64,000 nucleotides of DNA from Persicaria tinctoria. Lineage: Eukaryota > Streptophyta > Magnoliopsida > Caryophyllales > Polygonaceae. This document shows, piece after piece, positions 1-11,396 of this stretch (positions are counted from its first letter, which is position 1; each line of letters starts with the position of its first letter). Made by a program: the position numbers and the translations under genes. The stretch spans positions 8,290,001-8,354,000 of the forward strand of contig JBANSL010000002.1 in assembly GCA_037127255.1 (NCBI GenBank), given 5' to 3'. The notes under the pieces are model-generated. The model did no database searches. It was given only the letters and a program-made list of their open reading frames with translations, and had not been told where the DNA came from.

Positions 1-64
1 AAGAATTGGAAAATTGGTAAACATATTATAACTTTCATATGAAATTCTGTACAAGCATATATAC

Positions 65-785
65 CTTATTAGAATTCGGAATCAATTTCTGCAGAGCTTT
101 CATTTTCTCGTTTATCTTCTGTCGCCTTCTCTGTAAACAATCAAACAACTCCTCAGCAAATAATTGAATAAACCTGAAACATCAACACTGAATAAACCAG
201 GCCTCAAAATTCCTAAAATATGCAAACCTTTTCTGATAAATTATGGAATTCAGCCACTCTACTCCTCTTCGACGAACTCCCGGCCGCTGCAGGATCTCGC
301 AGAGCCTCAACCTGATCTCTCTACTCTCAACACACATCTCACTCACTCAAATTTCAAAAACAAAAAAGGAAAGGAAAGCGCAGACTCCTATAAAAAGGAA
401 GAAAGCTACTCGAAGTCACCTCGCTGTCGCAGTCGAAATCGCCGATCCCCTCAGCGGACGAAGCGATCGCCCCAGAAAACGCACTTCCGGAGCGGTCCGT
501 CTCCCCAGGCGCGTAACAGTCACCTGGAAAAGCGAAATTCAAACCGGCTGACGATTCAATTCCACCAACCGACTCATCAAACGCGGCCGATCCACAGAAC
601 TGCTGCCGGATTTGCTCCGCCGCCTGTTGCTGGTGGTGGTGCTGAGTGCTTTGCAGCGAAGCGAAGGAAGGAGGCAGGGAAGAGCTCTGGAGGAGTGTAT
701 GGAGAAGAGAAGAGATCTCGTCGGAGTCAAGCGCGAATCCGGCAGGCGGAGGTGAAGAGGAGGAGCAACGATTGGGATCCGCCAT
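65..785 (-). CDS. SPATULA/ALCATRAZ-like bHLH transcription factor, first three exons (partial)
   Basis: Nuclear bHLH transcription factor of the SPATULA/ALCATRAZ group, which in Arabidopsis controls carpel margin, fruit and cell-growth programmes. Three phase-0 exons read on the minus strand: 785-420 (122 codons), 311-228 (28 codons) and 130-65 (22 codons). All have GT donors and AG acceptors. Exon 1 starts at an ATG (MADPNRCSS) and carries DEISSLLHTLL, matching the family's N-terminal amphipathic helix, then a Gln/His stretch and the acidic FDCDSE. Exon 2 gives SSSKRSRVAEFHNLSEK, the nuclear signal and the start of the basic region. Exon 3 is the 66-bp exon typical of this group, with RRRQKINEKMKALQKLIPN. 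The rest of the helix-loop-helix lies beyond position 1. An upstream in-frame leucine-start extension was not used because homology begins at the ATG. The group is secure; SPT versus ALC is not resolved. Confidence 0.9.
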
Positions 786-1154
786 GGAAGGTAGCGAACG
801 AACTTTCCTGCTCTCTCTCTCCGGAAGGTTGCGTTTGGCGTCTGTCTTTGTTTCTCTAGGCCTTTTATCGTAACTAGAAGTAATTAGCAACGAAATCTGA
901 GCTAACTCCCGCCTTAATCACGTTTAGTTTGGTTTAGTTTCTTTTGTCATCCGGTTTACCTGAAATGTCTGAACCGCACGCTTAGTTTGGTTTAGTTAAA
1001 CCGGAAATGCCTGAACCGGTTTGGTTTACGCTGCACAAGCTATATAATATGGGCCGGAAAATGGGCATCCCGACTACGATACAGTTAAAAAACTAGATGG
1101 GCCTGACGACGTAACTGCAGATGTTTTGGGATAGTCCCCTCTCTCTTAATATTA
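786..1154 (-). promoter_or_regulatory. Putative 5' UTR and promoter of the bHLH gene
   Basis: Non-coding stretch directly upstream of the bHLH ATG. It has CT-rich leader-like sequence near the start codon and short repeats of a GTTTAGTTTGGTTTAG-like word around 925-1000. I see no clear TATA box at a convincing distance. A Stowaway MITE sits at its distal end. Confidence 0.35.
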
Positions 1155-1381
1155 CTACCTCAGTCCAAAAATACATGGATTTTACTATTCACGTACGTTT
1201 TTTTAAGGAGGAAAAAACTATATAAAATATTAACTTTTTTATTAATTTTTTTAAATAATTACAAACTTATTGATTATAAGTTTGTATTTATTAAAAAAAA
1301 AGTTAATATTTTATATAGTTTTTAGCTCCTAAAAAAACGTGCATGAATAGTAAAAGCTTATGTATTTTTGGACGAAGTGAG
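1155..1381. mobile_element. Stowaway-like MITE (227 bp)
   Basis: Near-perfect palindrome with degenerate Stowaway termini (CTACCTCAGTCC and the complement of GGACGAAGTGAG) between TA dinucleotides, the Tc1/mariner target duplication. Inner arms pair TTAATATTTTATATAGTTTT with its complement. No coding capacity. Confidence 0.85.
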
Positions 1382-1472
1382 TATATTACAACTAACATTT
1401 TTTTTAATAACAGGAATGAAATTGGATAATTCAAATAAAGTCTAAACAATCAAGAGATCATAAAAGCCAATA

Positions 1473-1702
1473 GGCCAAATTGCAGAAAACCACCCTTTAA
1501 ATAGGCTGTTTTGCGTGAAATCACCCATTAAAACAAAAATTGCAGAAAACCACCCTTTAAATAGGCTGTTTTGCGTGAAACCATCCATTAAAACGAAAAT
1601 TGCAGAAAACCACCCTTTAAACTGTTTTCCTTGCAAAGTCACACCCATCACCCAATTTTTGTTAATTAAATGTTAAAGTGTGTGGAAATTTAATTATACC
1701 CC

Positions 1703-1794
<92 letters not shown>

Positions 1795-1928
1795 TTAATT
1801 ATAAACTTGCTTCTATTAACCAATAACTATTTACAAGAAATTAGTGGGTAGGCGAGATACTACATGGGCACCCACTCCCTTAGCAATAATAAAACCGAGT
1901 CTATTAACCAATAATAATAATAATAATA

Positions 1929-1964
<36 letters not shown>

Positions 1965-2666
1965 TTACTCATTTCAATTGATATTAGTTGATATTTAACT
2001 TTTTGACATATTTTTCAAAAGTAAAAAACACTATAAATATAAAAAAAATGTGTTTTTTTTAAAATAATTTCATACTTACAAAAAAACTCTATAAAAAATT
2101 GATGTGTAATTTATGTTTTATACATAAAAAAAATGTGTAATACTAGGGCTACTTGAAGAAAATAAATTTTTTTTAAAATAATGTTTCATATAGTTTTTAT
2201 TATTCTAAAAATGTATGTGGAATAGTGAACATATTTTTAGAATACAGTATTAAAAACTATATAACATATCATTTTTTTTAAAATGTATTTTCTTTGAGTA
2301 ACCCTTTAGTAATATACACTTTTTCAAATATATAAAACATCAATCATATCTATTTTTTTATAGAGTGGTTTTACTAATAAGTGTGAAATTATATTTAAAA
2401 ATGATATTTTATTAAAAAAATTACTTTTGCAAAACATGTTAAAAGGTAAAAATTAATTAATACCGATTGGGTAAAGTAAAATAATAATAAAAACAAGAGA
2501 TATAATTGATTTTCATGCACTTTAACATTTAATTAACAAAAATTGGGTGATGGGTGTGACTTTGCAAGGAAAACAATTTTAAAGGGTGGTTTTCTTCAAT
2601 TTTCGTTTTAAAGGGTGGTTTCACGCAAAACAACCTATTTAAAGGGTGGTTTTCTGCAATTTGGCC
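1473..2666. mobile_element. Mutator-like non-autonomous element with modular terminal repeats (1.19 kb)
   Basis: Ends are GGCCAAATTGCAGAAAACC and its complement. The left arm holds three copies, 60 bp apart, of the module TTGCAGAAAACCACCCTTTAAA; the right arm holds the inverted modules. Both arms run on through CCCAATTTTTGTTAATTAA. Flanking 9-mers AAGCCAATA and AAACCAAGT match at only 6 of 9 positions, so the target duplication is decayed. The core is AT-rich with two ATT/AAT microsatellites. The 60-bp period keeps a frame open on the minus strand (repeated FKGWFSAIFVLM), which I read as a by-product, not a gene. Same family as 18198-19084. Confidence 0.75.
1703..1794. repeat. (ATT)n microsatellite
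   Basis: About 30 uninterrupted ATT triplets inside the Mutator-like element. A second AAT-to-ATT run lies at 1911-1964. Confidence 0.95.
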
Positions 2667-4010
2667 AAACCAAGTAATAACTACGGATTTAAATATAACA
2701 AAGTTTGGTCATGAAGAAAGTTATCAAAATACTAACACATTAACTACTAAAAGAAGTTTTTTACTAGTTCAAATCTTCATAAATCCATTTAGAATATCTC
2801 GATTCTAAAATTTTATATAAGACAAGAGAAAAATTAAAACTCGTGAAATTTCTCTTATTATATATGTAAATGGATAGAATCTGCGTTAAAATTTTGGGTT
2901 TGAATCCTATAGAGTTGAACTTCGTGGCATTTAGTTGATATCTTCGGAATTTATAAGCCCTAAAAAAAATTAAAAATAACTAAATGTATTTTCAATTAAA
3001 CCTATTAAATTTAGATTAATTGAAATAGATTTTTTACATTCTACCATGTTGAAAAATCAACTCCTTGAATCCTTTTTTTTTTTTAAAGACATGGATCCTA
3101 TTATTACTACCAACTTACATCATAAATGACATGGAGATTGTTAATAGAAAATTTGAAAGGATAAAACACGGGGATAAAGCAAGAAAAAAAAGGGGATCAC
3201 ATTTTTATTTATATATTTAAAAAAACATAAATAAATAAATAAATGTGATTACAACAAGAGGTTCCAAAGTTGTCAGTCACCCATATCTCAAGTCGACAAC
3301 TTTAGCTACCTTCCACGTCAACTATTCAATTATACAATATCAGACATTTAAATTCGACCTCAACACCAATTCCCATTATCATGTCACTTGACTCGCTTTT
3401 ACCTAAAAAAAAAACAAAAAAAGATACACAATATTTTCTTCTTCCACATGATTGATGGAAGGTGTGAGGTAAAACAATATGAATATTTATTAATCACAGT
3501 TATATATTCTTTTAATTACAAATTAGGATTTTTTTTCAATTTAATTTATAGATCTATCTAATTCCTAATTCATTCTCCTCATACATCTGATTCGAAACAA
3601 AATGCAAGAGGGGCAATTAGCCCTTCAAAACTATTTTCAACAGTTTTTCTAAAATTTCTCTAAAATGAAAAATAAAGTATATATATTTTCTAAATTGTTT
3701 TTTTTTCTCAAATTCCAACAACATTTTCATGCCAAAATTTTAAAAAATCATTTAATTTTGAAGATTGTTGCAGGTTCAAAAAAATTATTGTTTTGTCATT
3801 TTGAAGAATGAGATAGATAATCTATTAAATAAAAAATATATTTTAAATTCTCTATAAACTCTAAAATTCTCATTTAAAGAATGCTCTAATATGTACTTTG
3901 AATCTTGAAATGGAATAGTTTTGAGAGAACGGTTTAACCATATTATTGAACATATCTGATGAGATGAATTACATCAATGGTTTTGGAAATTAAAAAAAAA
4001 AAAAAAAAAG
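2667..4010. other. AT-rich intergenic DNA, no gene seen
   Basis: No open reading frame of note, many poly-A and poly-T runs, and short tails resembling decayed insertions. I see no coding or structured signal I can name. Confidence 0.6.
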
Positions 4011-4322
4011 CAAGCAACTCCCATCGTGGAAATGCGACGATGCCTGTCGATTCTGTAAAGAGTCCATGTTGAGGTGTCCGCTAGTGATCCCCGGAGTTCT
4101 CTGTGTCCATCTGCAGTTTGACCAGTTGGTTTTGGTTCTGCTAATCTGTTGTTTCAGTGTAGGTTGGCTTGTACTTTATTTCTGCTCTTTTCTTTCTGTC
4201 ATTTACTTTCTGTCATTTGTTTCTTGTTGTACATGATGGTTAGTCCATCCTCGGCTTGTTCGGGTTCTCGGTTTCTCTAGGCTTGTCTAGATAATCGAAT
4301 TTCTTTCCTTATATCAAAAAAA
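4011..4322 (+). mobile_element. Possible LINE 3' end (untranslated tail)
   Basis: T-rich 3'-UTR-like sequence ending in TTTCCTTATATCAAAAAAA, the style of tail seen on the clearer LINE stubs in this window (26470-26747, 36918-37328). No RNase H coding remains, so the call rests on the tail alone. Confidence 0.35.
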
Positions 4323-5083
4323 TTGACGTCCATCCTACCATTATTAAAAATAAAAATAAAAATAAACTCTTGAAATACAAAAATATTTATTTGATTTAAA
4401 GAGAGAGATTACTAAATGGGTATATAGATATGACAATTGTATTTTAATAGTCGAAGATAATGATAGCGATGAAAGCAATAGTAGTCATCAATGGCGTATC
4501 ATTTTGGTTGGTTAGGTTTATGCCCAAAATCACTCATTTGACAGCTTCAACAAATCATTAGCCTTCAATTTGGACTGACCCATACCACCACCATGCACTT
4601 AATAAAATACAAACGACTATCTAAACTAATAATTCAACCAAAATATCTACACAAAAAAAAACATATACAAACGAGTATCTAAAGTAATCATTCAACCAAA
4701 ACATCTACACAAAAACATATCCAAGAGAGAGGCCAAGATAAAACGTCGCCCCAACGTCGTTTCTCCATTCCATTTCCATAGTACTAATTTTGAAAATACA
4801 ACTCATTACTTCATTAGTACTAATAAGCTACCAAAAGGATTTGGACCAGGCACGAGACTAAAAAATAAAATTCAAACGGACTATGTAGGCTAATTTATTT
4901 TATCCATATGATTTCCGTTAACAAAATTCTTAATTTAATAAATAACTGGATTAATTTTTAATGTTTTTTTACCTATTATGTTTACCGAAACGCTATTCCA
5001 TAAGCTACCTCAAATGCTAGTTCCAAAACACACTTCGCTGCCATACAATAGTGTCCTCCTAAGGGTTATAGAGTATAGACTAA
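4323..5083. other. Intergenic DNA with a small tandem duplication
   Basis: Non-coding. A roughly 58-bp unit containing ATTCAACCAAAA is tandemly duplicated at about 4607-4722. Nothing else supported. Confidence 0.5.
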
Positions 5084-5753
5084 GGGGTCGTTTGGTATTG
5101 ATATCTAGATATCAAGATATCAGATATCGATATCGATATCAACTGAGATCTTGATATCCTTGTTTGGTATATTGCAAGCTATCAAACATGAATGAAATCT
5201 CAAACAAAGCAAGAAAAATTTCAGCCAAACAACAGCAAAAAAAAAGCACAAAATCGCATAGCAACGAGGCAAAAAACACACAGAATGACAGTAAAACGCA
5301 CAACCAAAGATGAAGTAAAAAATTACACAGCAACAGGGCAAAAAATCACACAAAATTTCAGTTTTTCTAGGGCACACAAATTTCTAAATTCACCCAACAA
5401 ACAGCCAACAAGCAGAGCCAAAAATTACACAAACCCTAGGATCTAAAACCCCAAAACCGCACAACCCTAGATTTCCAGATCGGAATTGTATGTAGATTCC
5501 AACAAGCCATAGATGAAGCAAAGAAAGAGGAGATAAGAAGGAGAGAAAGAGACGAGAAGGGGAGAGCGTCTGTACTGGAGAGAGCGACCAGAAGAGAGTC
5601 GGTGATATCAAGCTATACCGCCCAAAAAATGGGTATATCAAAATGGGCTTGTGATAGTTAAAACCTGATATCGATATACTTCCCGTATCAAACATCGATA
5701 TCAGATATCAAGGACTGATATCTGATATACCGATATCAATACCAAACGACCCC
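5084..5753. mobile_element. PIF/Harbinger (Tourist-like) MITE with internal cargo (670 bp)
   Basis: Termini GGGGTCGTTTGGTATTGATA and the exact complement are flanked by TAA on both sides, the PIF/Harbinger 3-bp target duplication. Subterminal zones are dense in GATATC words. The core (about 5200-5640), read on the minus strand, looks like a CT-rich plant leader followed by an ORF of about 100 codons, so it may be captured host sequence. Confidence 0.85.
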
Positions 5754-6440
5754 TAACAAAATCTGCACATCAAATACGAAAAAGCATCTAAACTGATAAT
5801 TTGAGAGGAAAAGATAATATATCGCCCTAATATCGTTTTTATAGTTTGTTGATATCCATTCCAAATCAATTATACAAATTGTTCACACCTATTGACAACT
5901 GATTTTAGAATGAAACCTCGTTACCTTCTAACCAAACGACTCATAGGCTCTCATCTTTTAGGAATGTCAAGTTGCCAACTTGTCAATCAATAGCTAGTGT
6001 TCAAAACTACTACAACCTTTTAACTAAATGCTACACTACCAAACTAGTTTTTCTCCAAAACACTAATTTCTAGGGTTTTTATCAATCGCTACCAAACAAC
6101 AGTGTCTTCCGAAGGCTATAGACTAATAGCATCTGCATCAATCAAAGATCTACCGAATCCCAGTTACCACCCGCGGTGCGATTCAGCAATCATAGTGCAA
6201 GATGCAAATATCAAAAGGCAGATGAATATGGAATATGAGAATGAATGCAAAGTAAAAATAATTATCCATCCAGATTCTTGGACTTTTTCTGTCAAATGAA
6301 AATAACACATACTTTGGCCAAAGACCAGAAATCCAGTGTTCTATCTGTTCCTTCTTTTTCCTTTGTTCTCTAAATTGGCAAAAAGTAATGTAATAATAAT
6401 TTTTTTAAAAAAAAACCTAAAATATTCTTCTTCCTTGTTT
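5754..6440. other. Intergenic DNA, including 3' flank of the RING gene
   Basis: No gene seen. At 6090-6130 a phrase (AGTGTCTTCCGAAGGCTATAG) resembles 5037-5083 on the other side of the MITE, so the two flanks may be an old local duplication. The distal part probably includes the 3' UTR of the RING-H2 gene. Confidence 0.45.
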
Positions 6441-9386
6441 TCATGTAGCTAGACCAGTTGTCTTACAAATTGGGCACAGATTCTTCTGCCCCAGCCACTG
6501 TTTGATGCACTCTGTGTGGAAATCGTGCCCGCAATCTAACGTTCCCAGGTCCTCTCCATTGCTGTATTGTTCCTGAGATGGGAAAAGCGAAAAAACAAAA
6601 TCCACGACGAATCAGATACGTTGCGTTCATTTGATCGTCTCATGTGAGAAAAGAATTGTGTAGTACTGATTCCTACCTGACAGATACAGCATGGTTCAAC
6701 CTCTGTTTGATCGCTCCTCGCAACAGCAAAGTACTTCCTTTGTTTCATACGAGCTGCAACGGTTTCTTCAGTTAAACCAGTGCAGACACTCCCAATGCGG
6801 TCTTCTAGTGCCAGCAGTTCCTGAAAAGGTGGATTCCAGTTAATAATTAGCAACAGGTTATATGCATGGAATTTCAAACCAATCATTCTTTGTGATGGAA
6901 GTATAGTACCTCATACGACATGTTATCAACATCAAGCCGCATGTCTCTGTGCTGATCATGAATATCAGCCATTCCAAATAATACAGATGGGTCGAGGACC
7001 ATGACATCCTAGGACAGTGGAAATAAAATTTTCAGTCAGCTGCAACTAAAGATGGAATGCTAAAGAGGGACTTGATTCGTCTAAAACTCAAATACAATGG
7101 CCAAAGCATAAGAACAAAATTCAGCACTAGCTTAATTCATGGTCTAAAGGTGCAAGTCATTCTACGAGATTCAGGGGCGCTAGTTTCAGGGTGTTTCAGT
7201 CTCTTGGCATTTCACTTCAACAACCGAATCATATTATTTTCATTTATAGGGACAATGCAACATACTACACATGTTAGTCAACTTTTGTAGTACCAAAAGT
7301 TCAAAAAACTAACCTCAAACCGCAAGCCTTCACCCCTTCGCATCATGTCCAAAACATTGCGAATCTGCTGCACAGAAGATGACACTTCAGTTTCAAGTGC
7401 CTTGGCACCATAAAGTTTGAATAGTTATTTCATTGAATAAATCGAATAGAATTATTGAGACAAGAGCCAAGGACTGGACCTCTGATTCATGAGAAACAGG
7501 CATTGATGCATTGTAATTCTAACTAACCAGCCCATACCAGATATTTTAAACAATGAAAAAAATTGCTCCAACCAATCTCACTTGGAAAGAAATTTCATTA
7601 AATAGGTAAGAGAAAACCAAACACATACCTCGGACACAAGTCTGGTTCTTCCCTCGCCAGCAGCAGGCAAAGTGCGTAATGAATAAGGGATTCCAATTAC
7701 ACCATCCCCATGTCTATCAACCCAAGGGGCTGACCGAGAGAATGGGGGGTTGATCACATGGCTCCCACCACCGGAGGGAAGCACTACCTCCTGTGACGAA
7801 GAAGGAACAGAACGGTGTGCAGAACTAGAACCAGCATGTCCACTAATCTCAGACCCTGCTGAAGACAGCAGTGATCTACGAACATATTCAGACAATCTCC
7901 TTGAGTACTGGGATGATGGGTGACGGCGAGAAGAGCCCCAGCTGGGTCCAAGTGTGGGGTGGGAACTGGAACCAGCTCCAGTCCGAGAACTAGAACCAAT
8001 GTGCCTCGGCATGCCTAACCCCACTCCATTTGAACTCCAGTTATGTGGGTATTGAGCTAAATTACTCCTAACCTCAGCTGAAGGCATAAACATGGGCTGT
8101 TCGGAGATATTTCTTGGCATAGGTCTCGAGTTCAAATCCTCATTCATAGAAGTATCTCTTTCACCGGATACAACAGAATTCGGCAGACTTCCAGCTCTTG
8201 ACCTAGAAGCTCCACCCAATCTCACACTCTGGACATTCCTCCGCATGCTAGGGAGATTAAATACAACAGGCTGCCCTTGCGAAGCAACATTCTCCAGATT
8301 AATAGGTACCAACCCTGGGTGAGGGTTAGCTGGTACTAGCCTTGGTGGCTGATCAGCTGATTGGACATCAGAATGCCCAGCAGTGCTGCGGGGCAAAAAT
8401 GAGTTAAATGACAAAGAATCTTGTTGATTAGCCGGATTCATTCTCAGGCGATAGTTTCTCTGTGAGCTTTCTGCATCAGAAGCTGCATTGGAAGTATGAA
8501 GACTGACAGGAGTGAGTCCTAACATGCTCAGATCAAGCCTGGAGCTGAGTGGGTCTGGGTTGTTGACACCGGCAGAAGTCTCTAATTGTGGGGAAACGTT
8601 TAAACTGCTGCTTCCGGCAGTGTAGCAAGGAGGAATTGCCTCCCACATGCTGCCTTCCCTTGAGAAGTAGCTTCCACTATTAGATGATTGCCCAACAGTC
8701 CCTTCAATTGTCTTTCTTTTACAAGACAGTCTACGCCCATCCAACGCACAACCAGATCTGCCATCATCCTCTTCCACCAGGAAACGGCTACTTCCAGATG
8801 AAGAAGCAAAAGGTTCAGAACCACTAGATGAAGGAAATAACCTATGCTCCAGCTCACCAGGCTTTAATGAGTTAGAGCAATCCATGGGATCACCACCAAC
8901 TTGATCTAACTGTCCTGCATTAGTGTTGTCACTTCGTGATGTAGCACCGCGGGTGGAGCTGCGCACAAATGAAGGCTCACTTGGCATCTGATTCAAATTT
9001 AAATTAACATTATTTCTTGAAGCGACAACAGATGATTCATAATGCTGGCTATCCTGTCGTGGGCCAGCACCACCTGAAGTAGGCACTGATGACCACCACC
9101 CATTTTGGGTCATCTGCTCATCATGGCTGTTGAGGCTTTGCGGATTGCTGGAACTTGGTTCACCAATACTCCATCTGCTCACATTCCGCTCTTCTTGGCT
9201 AACGCTGCCCATGTATGCATCTGCACCACCCGGCGGAATCCTGTAGTCCGAAAGCCTGCTTTCAGCAGGATCACGTAAATTGTTCCAGCAAATCTGCTGG
9301 TCCACACCTATATTGCTTGAAGTGGACCCAAAATCGAAGTTTATTGGATCAGGCAGGGAACCTGTGGCACTCCTCTGCCCTTGCAT
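6441..9386 (-). CDS. RING-H2 E3 ubiquitin ligase, MBR1/MBR2-like
   Basis: Probable E3 ubiquitin ligase of the MBR1/MBR2 family, which in Arabidopsis binds and turns over the Mediator subunit MED25 and so influences flowering time. Five coding exons, all phase 0: 9386-7629 (586 codons), 7400-7314 (29), 7008-6910 (33), 6820-6677 (48) and 6572-6441 (44 with stop), about 739 residues. The large first exon is a low-complexity Ser/Asn/Gly/Arg-rich region beginning MQGQRSATGSLPDPINF. The later exons give the conserved pre-RING segment (RFEDVMVLDP, DMRLDVDNMSYEELLALEDR) and then a C-terminal RING-H2: CCICQ, the pair CGHDFH, then CIKQWL and CPICK, all eight zinc ligands visible. The intron before exon 2 has a rather weak acceptor (TGCCAAG). 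The ATG at 9384-9386 follows an AG acceptor by five bases, implying a 5'-UTR intron. Confidence 0.92.
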
Positions 9387-11100
9387 CAGGACTGGTGTTT
9401 ATGTCCTTTGGATGATAAAATGATACTAAGACAAGAGCCTGGAGATGAACGGATAAACTAATGGTGCTCTACTGGATAACTGAAATCAAATAAAATAGCA
9501 TAAGAACAAATAATGATGAACCAACAATTGACTGAAAGCACCACCAAGTATTAAAAGTTAGCATTATATTATATTGTTCTTAACCTAAGATTAGTGTCCT
9601 TATACAGACCAAAAGAACAGATAGATTCAGTGGTTCACACATACAAAGACTAGAGAACAGCCAAAATAAAACAAAAAAAAAGGTAGAGAAACTATTACAA
9701 GTACATAGAGGTGGAATCACTGAAGGGAAAGAAGGGCAGTTCAAAAGACAAACTTTGATTGATTTATTTTTAATGGAAACCCAAATTTGAAAGTTTAAGT
9801 GTATATATAATCAATCAAATGTTACTCAAATATCCGGAGAAAATAAGCAATTAATGAAGAAACTGTCCATTGTTCAAACCACTGCATTGCAACAATGGCT
9901 ATATTCATCGGCCTACAGTTGAATCTGACTAATGAATCACAACCAAATCCTTGACAATCAATGGATGATGAATCATCCCAGCTCAAAATGGAAACAATAC
10001 AGATTAGGGTAAAACACAAGGCATTCAATTCAATCCCTTCATTGATACAGACCCCTTTCATTGGAAAGAAGATACAGAAAAATACAGATTAGGGTAAAAC
10101 ACAAGGCATTCAATTCAATTCATTCACTGATACAGACCCCTTTCATTGGAAAGAAGATACAGAAAAATATTTTCAAGGCACCACCGAAAGATACCATCTC
10201 AGGCCCCATCAAACAAAATTAGGTAATTAGTATTACAAGTTTAGAAATCAACCACACCGTATCAAATACAAAATTTAGTTAATTAGTATCACAAGCCCCA
10301 AATCAAACACACACAAACAAGCATTACAAGTTTAGAATCCACCAAACTGTGTATTTTCAAATAGCCAGAAACAAACCAATAACACAGAAAACATTAATCA
10401 AGACAAAATTCTCAATCTTTTGTAATCAAACCTTAGAACAAGGAACCCCGGAGGCAACATAATGAAGAAATTTCCCTAAAGCACAAAATGAAACCCCTAA
10501 AGAAGCCGAAATGAAGAGAAGCAAGAAACACAAATGCATACCAAACCCCCAGATTTTCAGAGAGGTTCGTCGGAAATGAGGCTATAAGATTCAAACAAAC
10601 ACAAGAGACGTAACCTGCCAGACAATCTTCAAAAACCAAACCATGCTCAAAAAAATCCATCTCACCGAACAAATAAAATTTATAAAAAAAAAAAAAAGAC
10701 ACGAGGTAGAACGACTTACAAGAGAATCGGTCGCCGATCATCCACAGAGACAAGGAGCCAAATCTGAAAAAGCAAAATGAAACAAAAACAAGATGGATCT
10801 GCTTAGGAAGAACCCAAAAATGACCGATTCACGGCCTGGTAATACAATTCGAAAACGAAACCTCCAAGCACCTTCAGATAGGTTGAAAAGAGGATGAGAA
10901 GGAAAAGGGGAGAGCGAAAGAGGCTAAAAAAAATGGGGCAAGGAGGAGAAAATACCAGAGAAAGAGCAATGGGAGGAAGAGAGAGGTTGGAGGAGTTGGA
11001 GATGAGGTGAGAGAGAGAGAGAGAGAGCAGGGGAATTTAGGGCCAAAGGGTGAGGGGGTGAAGCATGGGAAAGACAGCAAACACCCCACCCATTGCCATT
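9387..11100 (-). promoter_or_regulatory. 5' UTR, leader intron and promoter area of the RING-H2 gene
   Basis: The CDS start is preceded by an acceptor (AACACCAG) at about 9392, so the leader is spliced. Candidate upstream leader exons lie near 10.72 kb (CTCTT followed by GTAAGT) and at 10.87-11.05 kb, a CT-rich stretch with a (GA)n run at about 11010-11028. No ORF here has protein support. Confidence 0.45.
9996..10165. repeat. 85-bp tandem duplication in the leader intron
   Basis: Two almost identical 85-bp copies, each starting AATACAGATTAGGGTAAAAC, placed head to tail (second copy from 10081). They look recent, with only a few differences. Confidence 0.85.
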
Positions 11101-11396
11101 GGAGAGAGAAAAAGATGTGTTGAATTGAGACTCAATGGATTAAAAAAGGACACTAATCTTTACTCAGTAATTTACTGTATAAAATGCATTTACAGATGCT
11201 TTGAATATCCCCTTGCTCCATGGTGATCAGTGGTCTGTTCAATGTTCATTACTCATTACCAACTAATACAATCCAATCCATCCAATGAATAAATAAATAA
11301 AAATGTACAGTGCTATGTAAAATTAAGGATAAAATAAAATGTTGAAAATCACGTTTAAAAATATTAATTTTATACTTTGGTTTGGTGCCAAAAAAA

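Noticed and set aside
164..859. Plus-strand frame of 231 codons over the bHLH exons
   Set aside because: It starts at TTG and is antisense to three well-spliced bHLH exons with strong motif matches.
1442..1651. 69-codon minus-strand frame with repeated FKGWFSAIFVLM peptide
   Set aside because: It is created by the 60-bp module period of a transposon terminal repeat. The same modules at 18.2 kb do not keep a long frame.
1700..1970. CRISPR-like or regulatory reading of the ATT repeats
   Set aside because: Plain trinucleotide microsatellites in a plant transposon.
5120..5695. Overlapping frames in the Harbinger MITE
   Set aside because: No recognisable domain, CT-rich composition, and located wholly inside a transposon.
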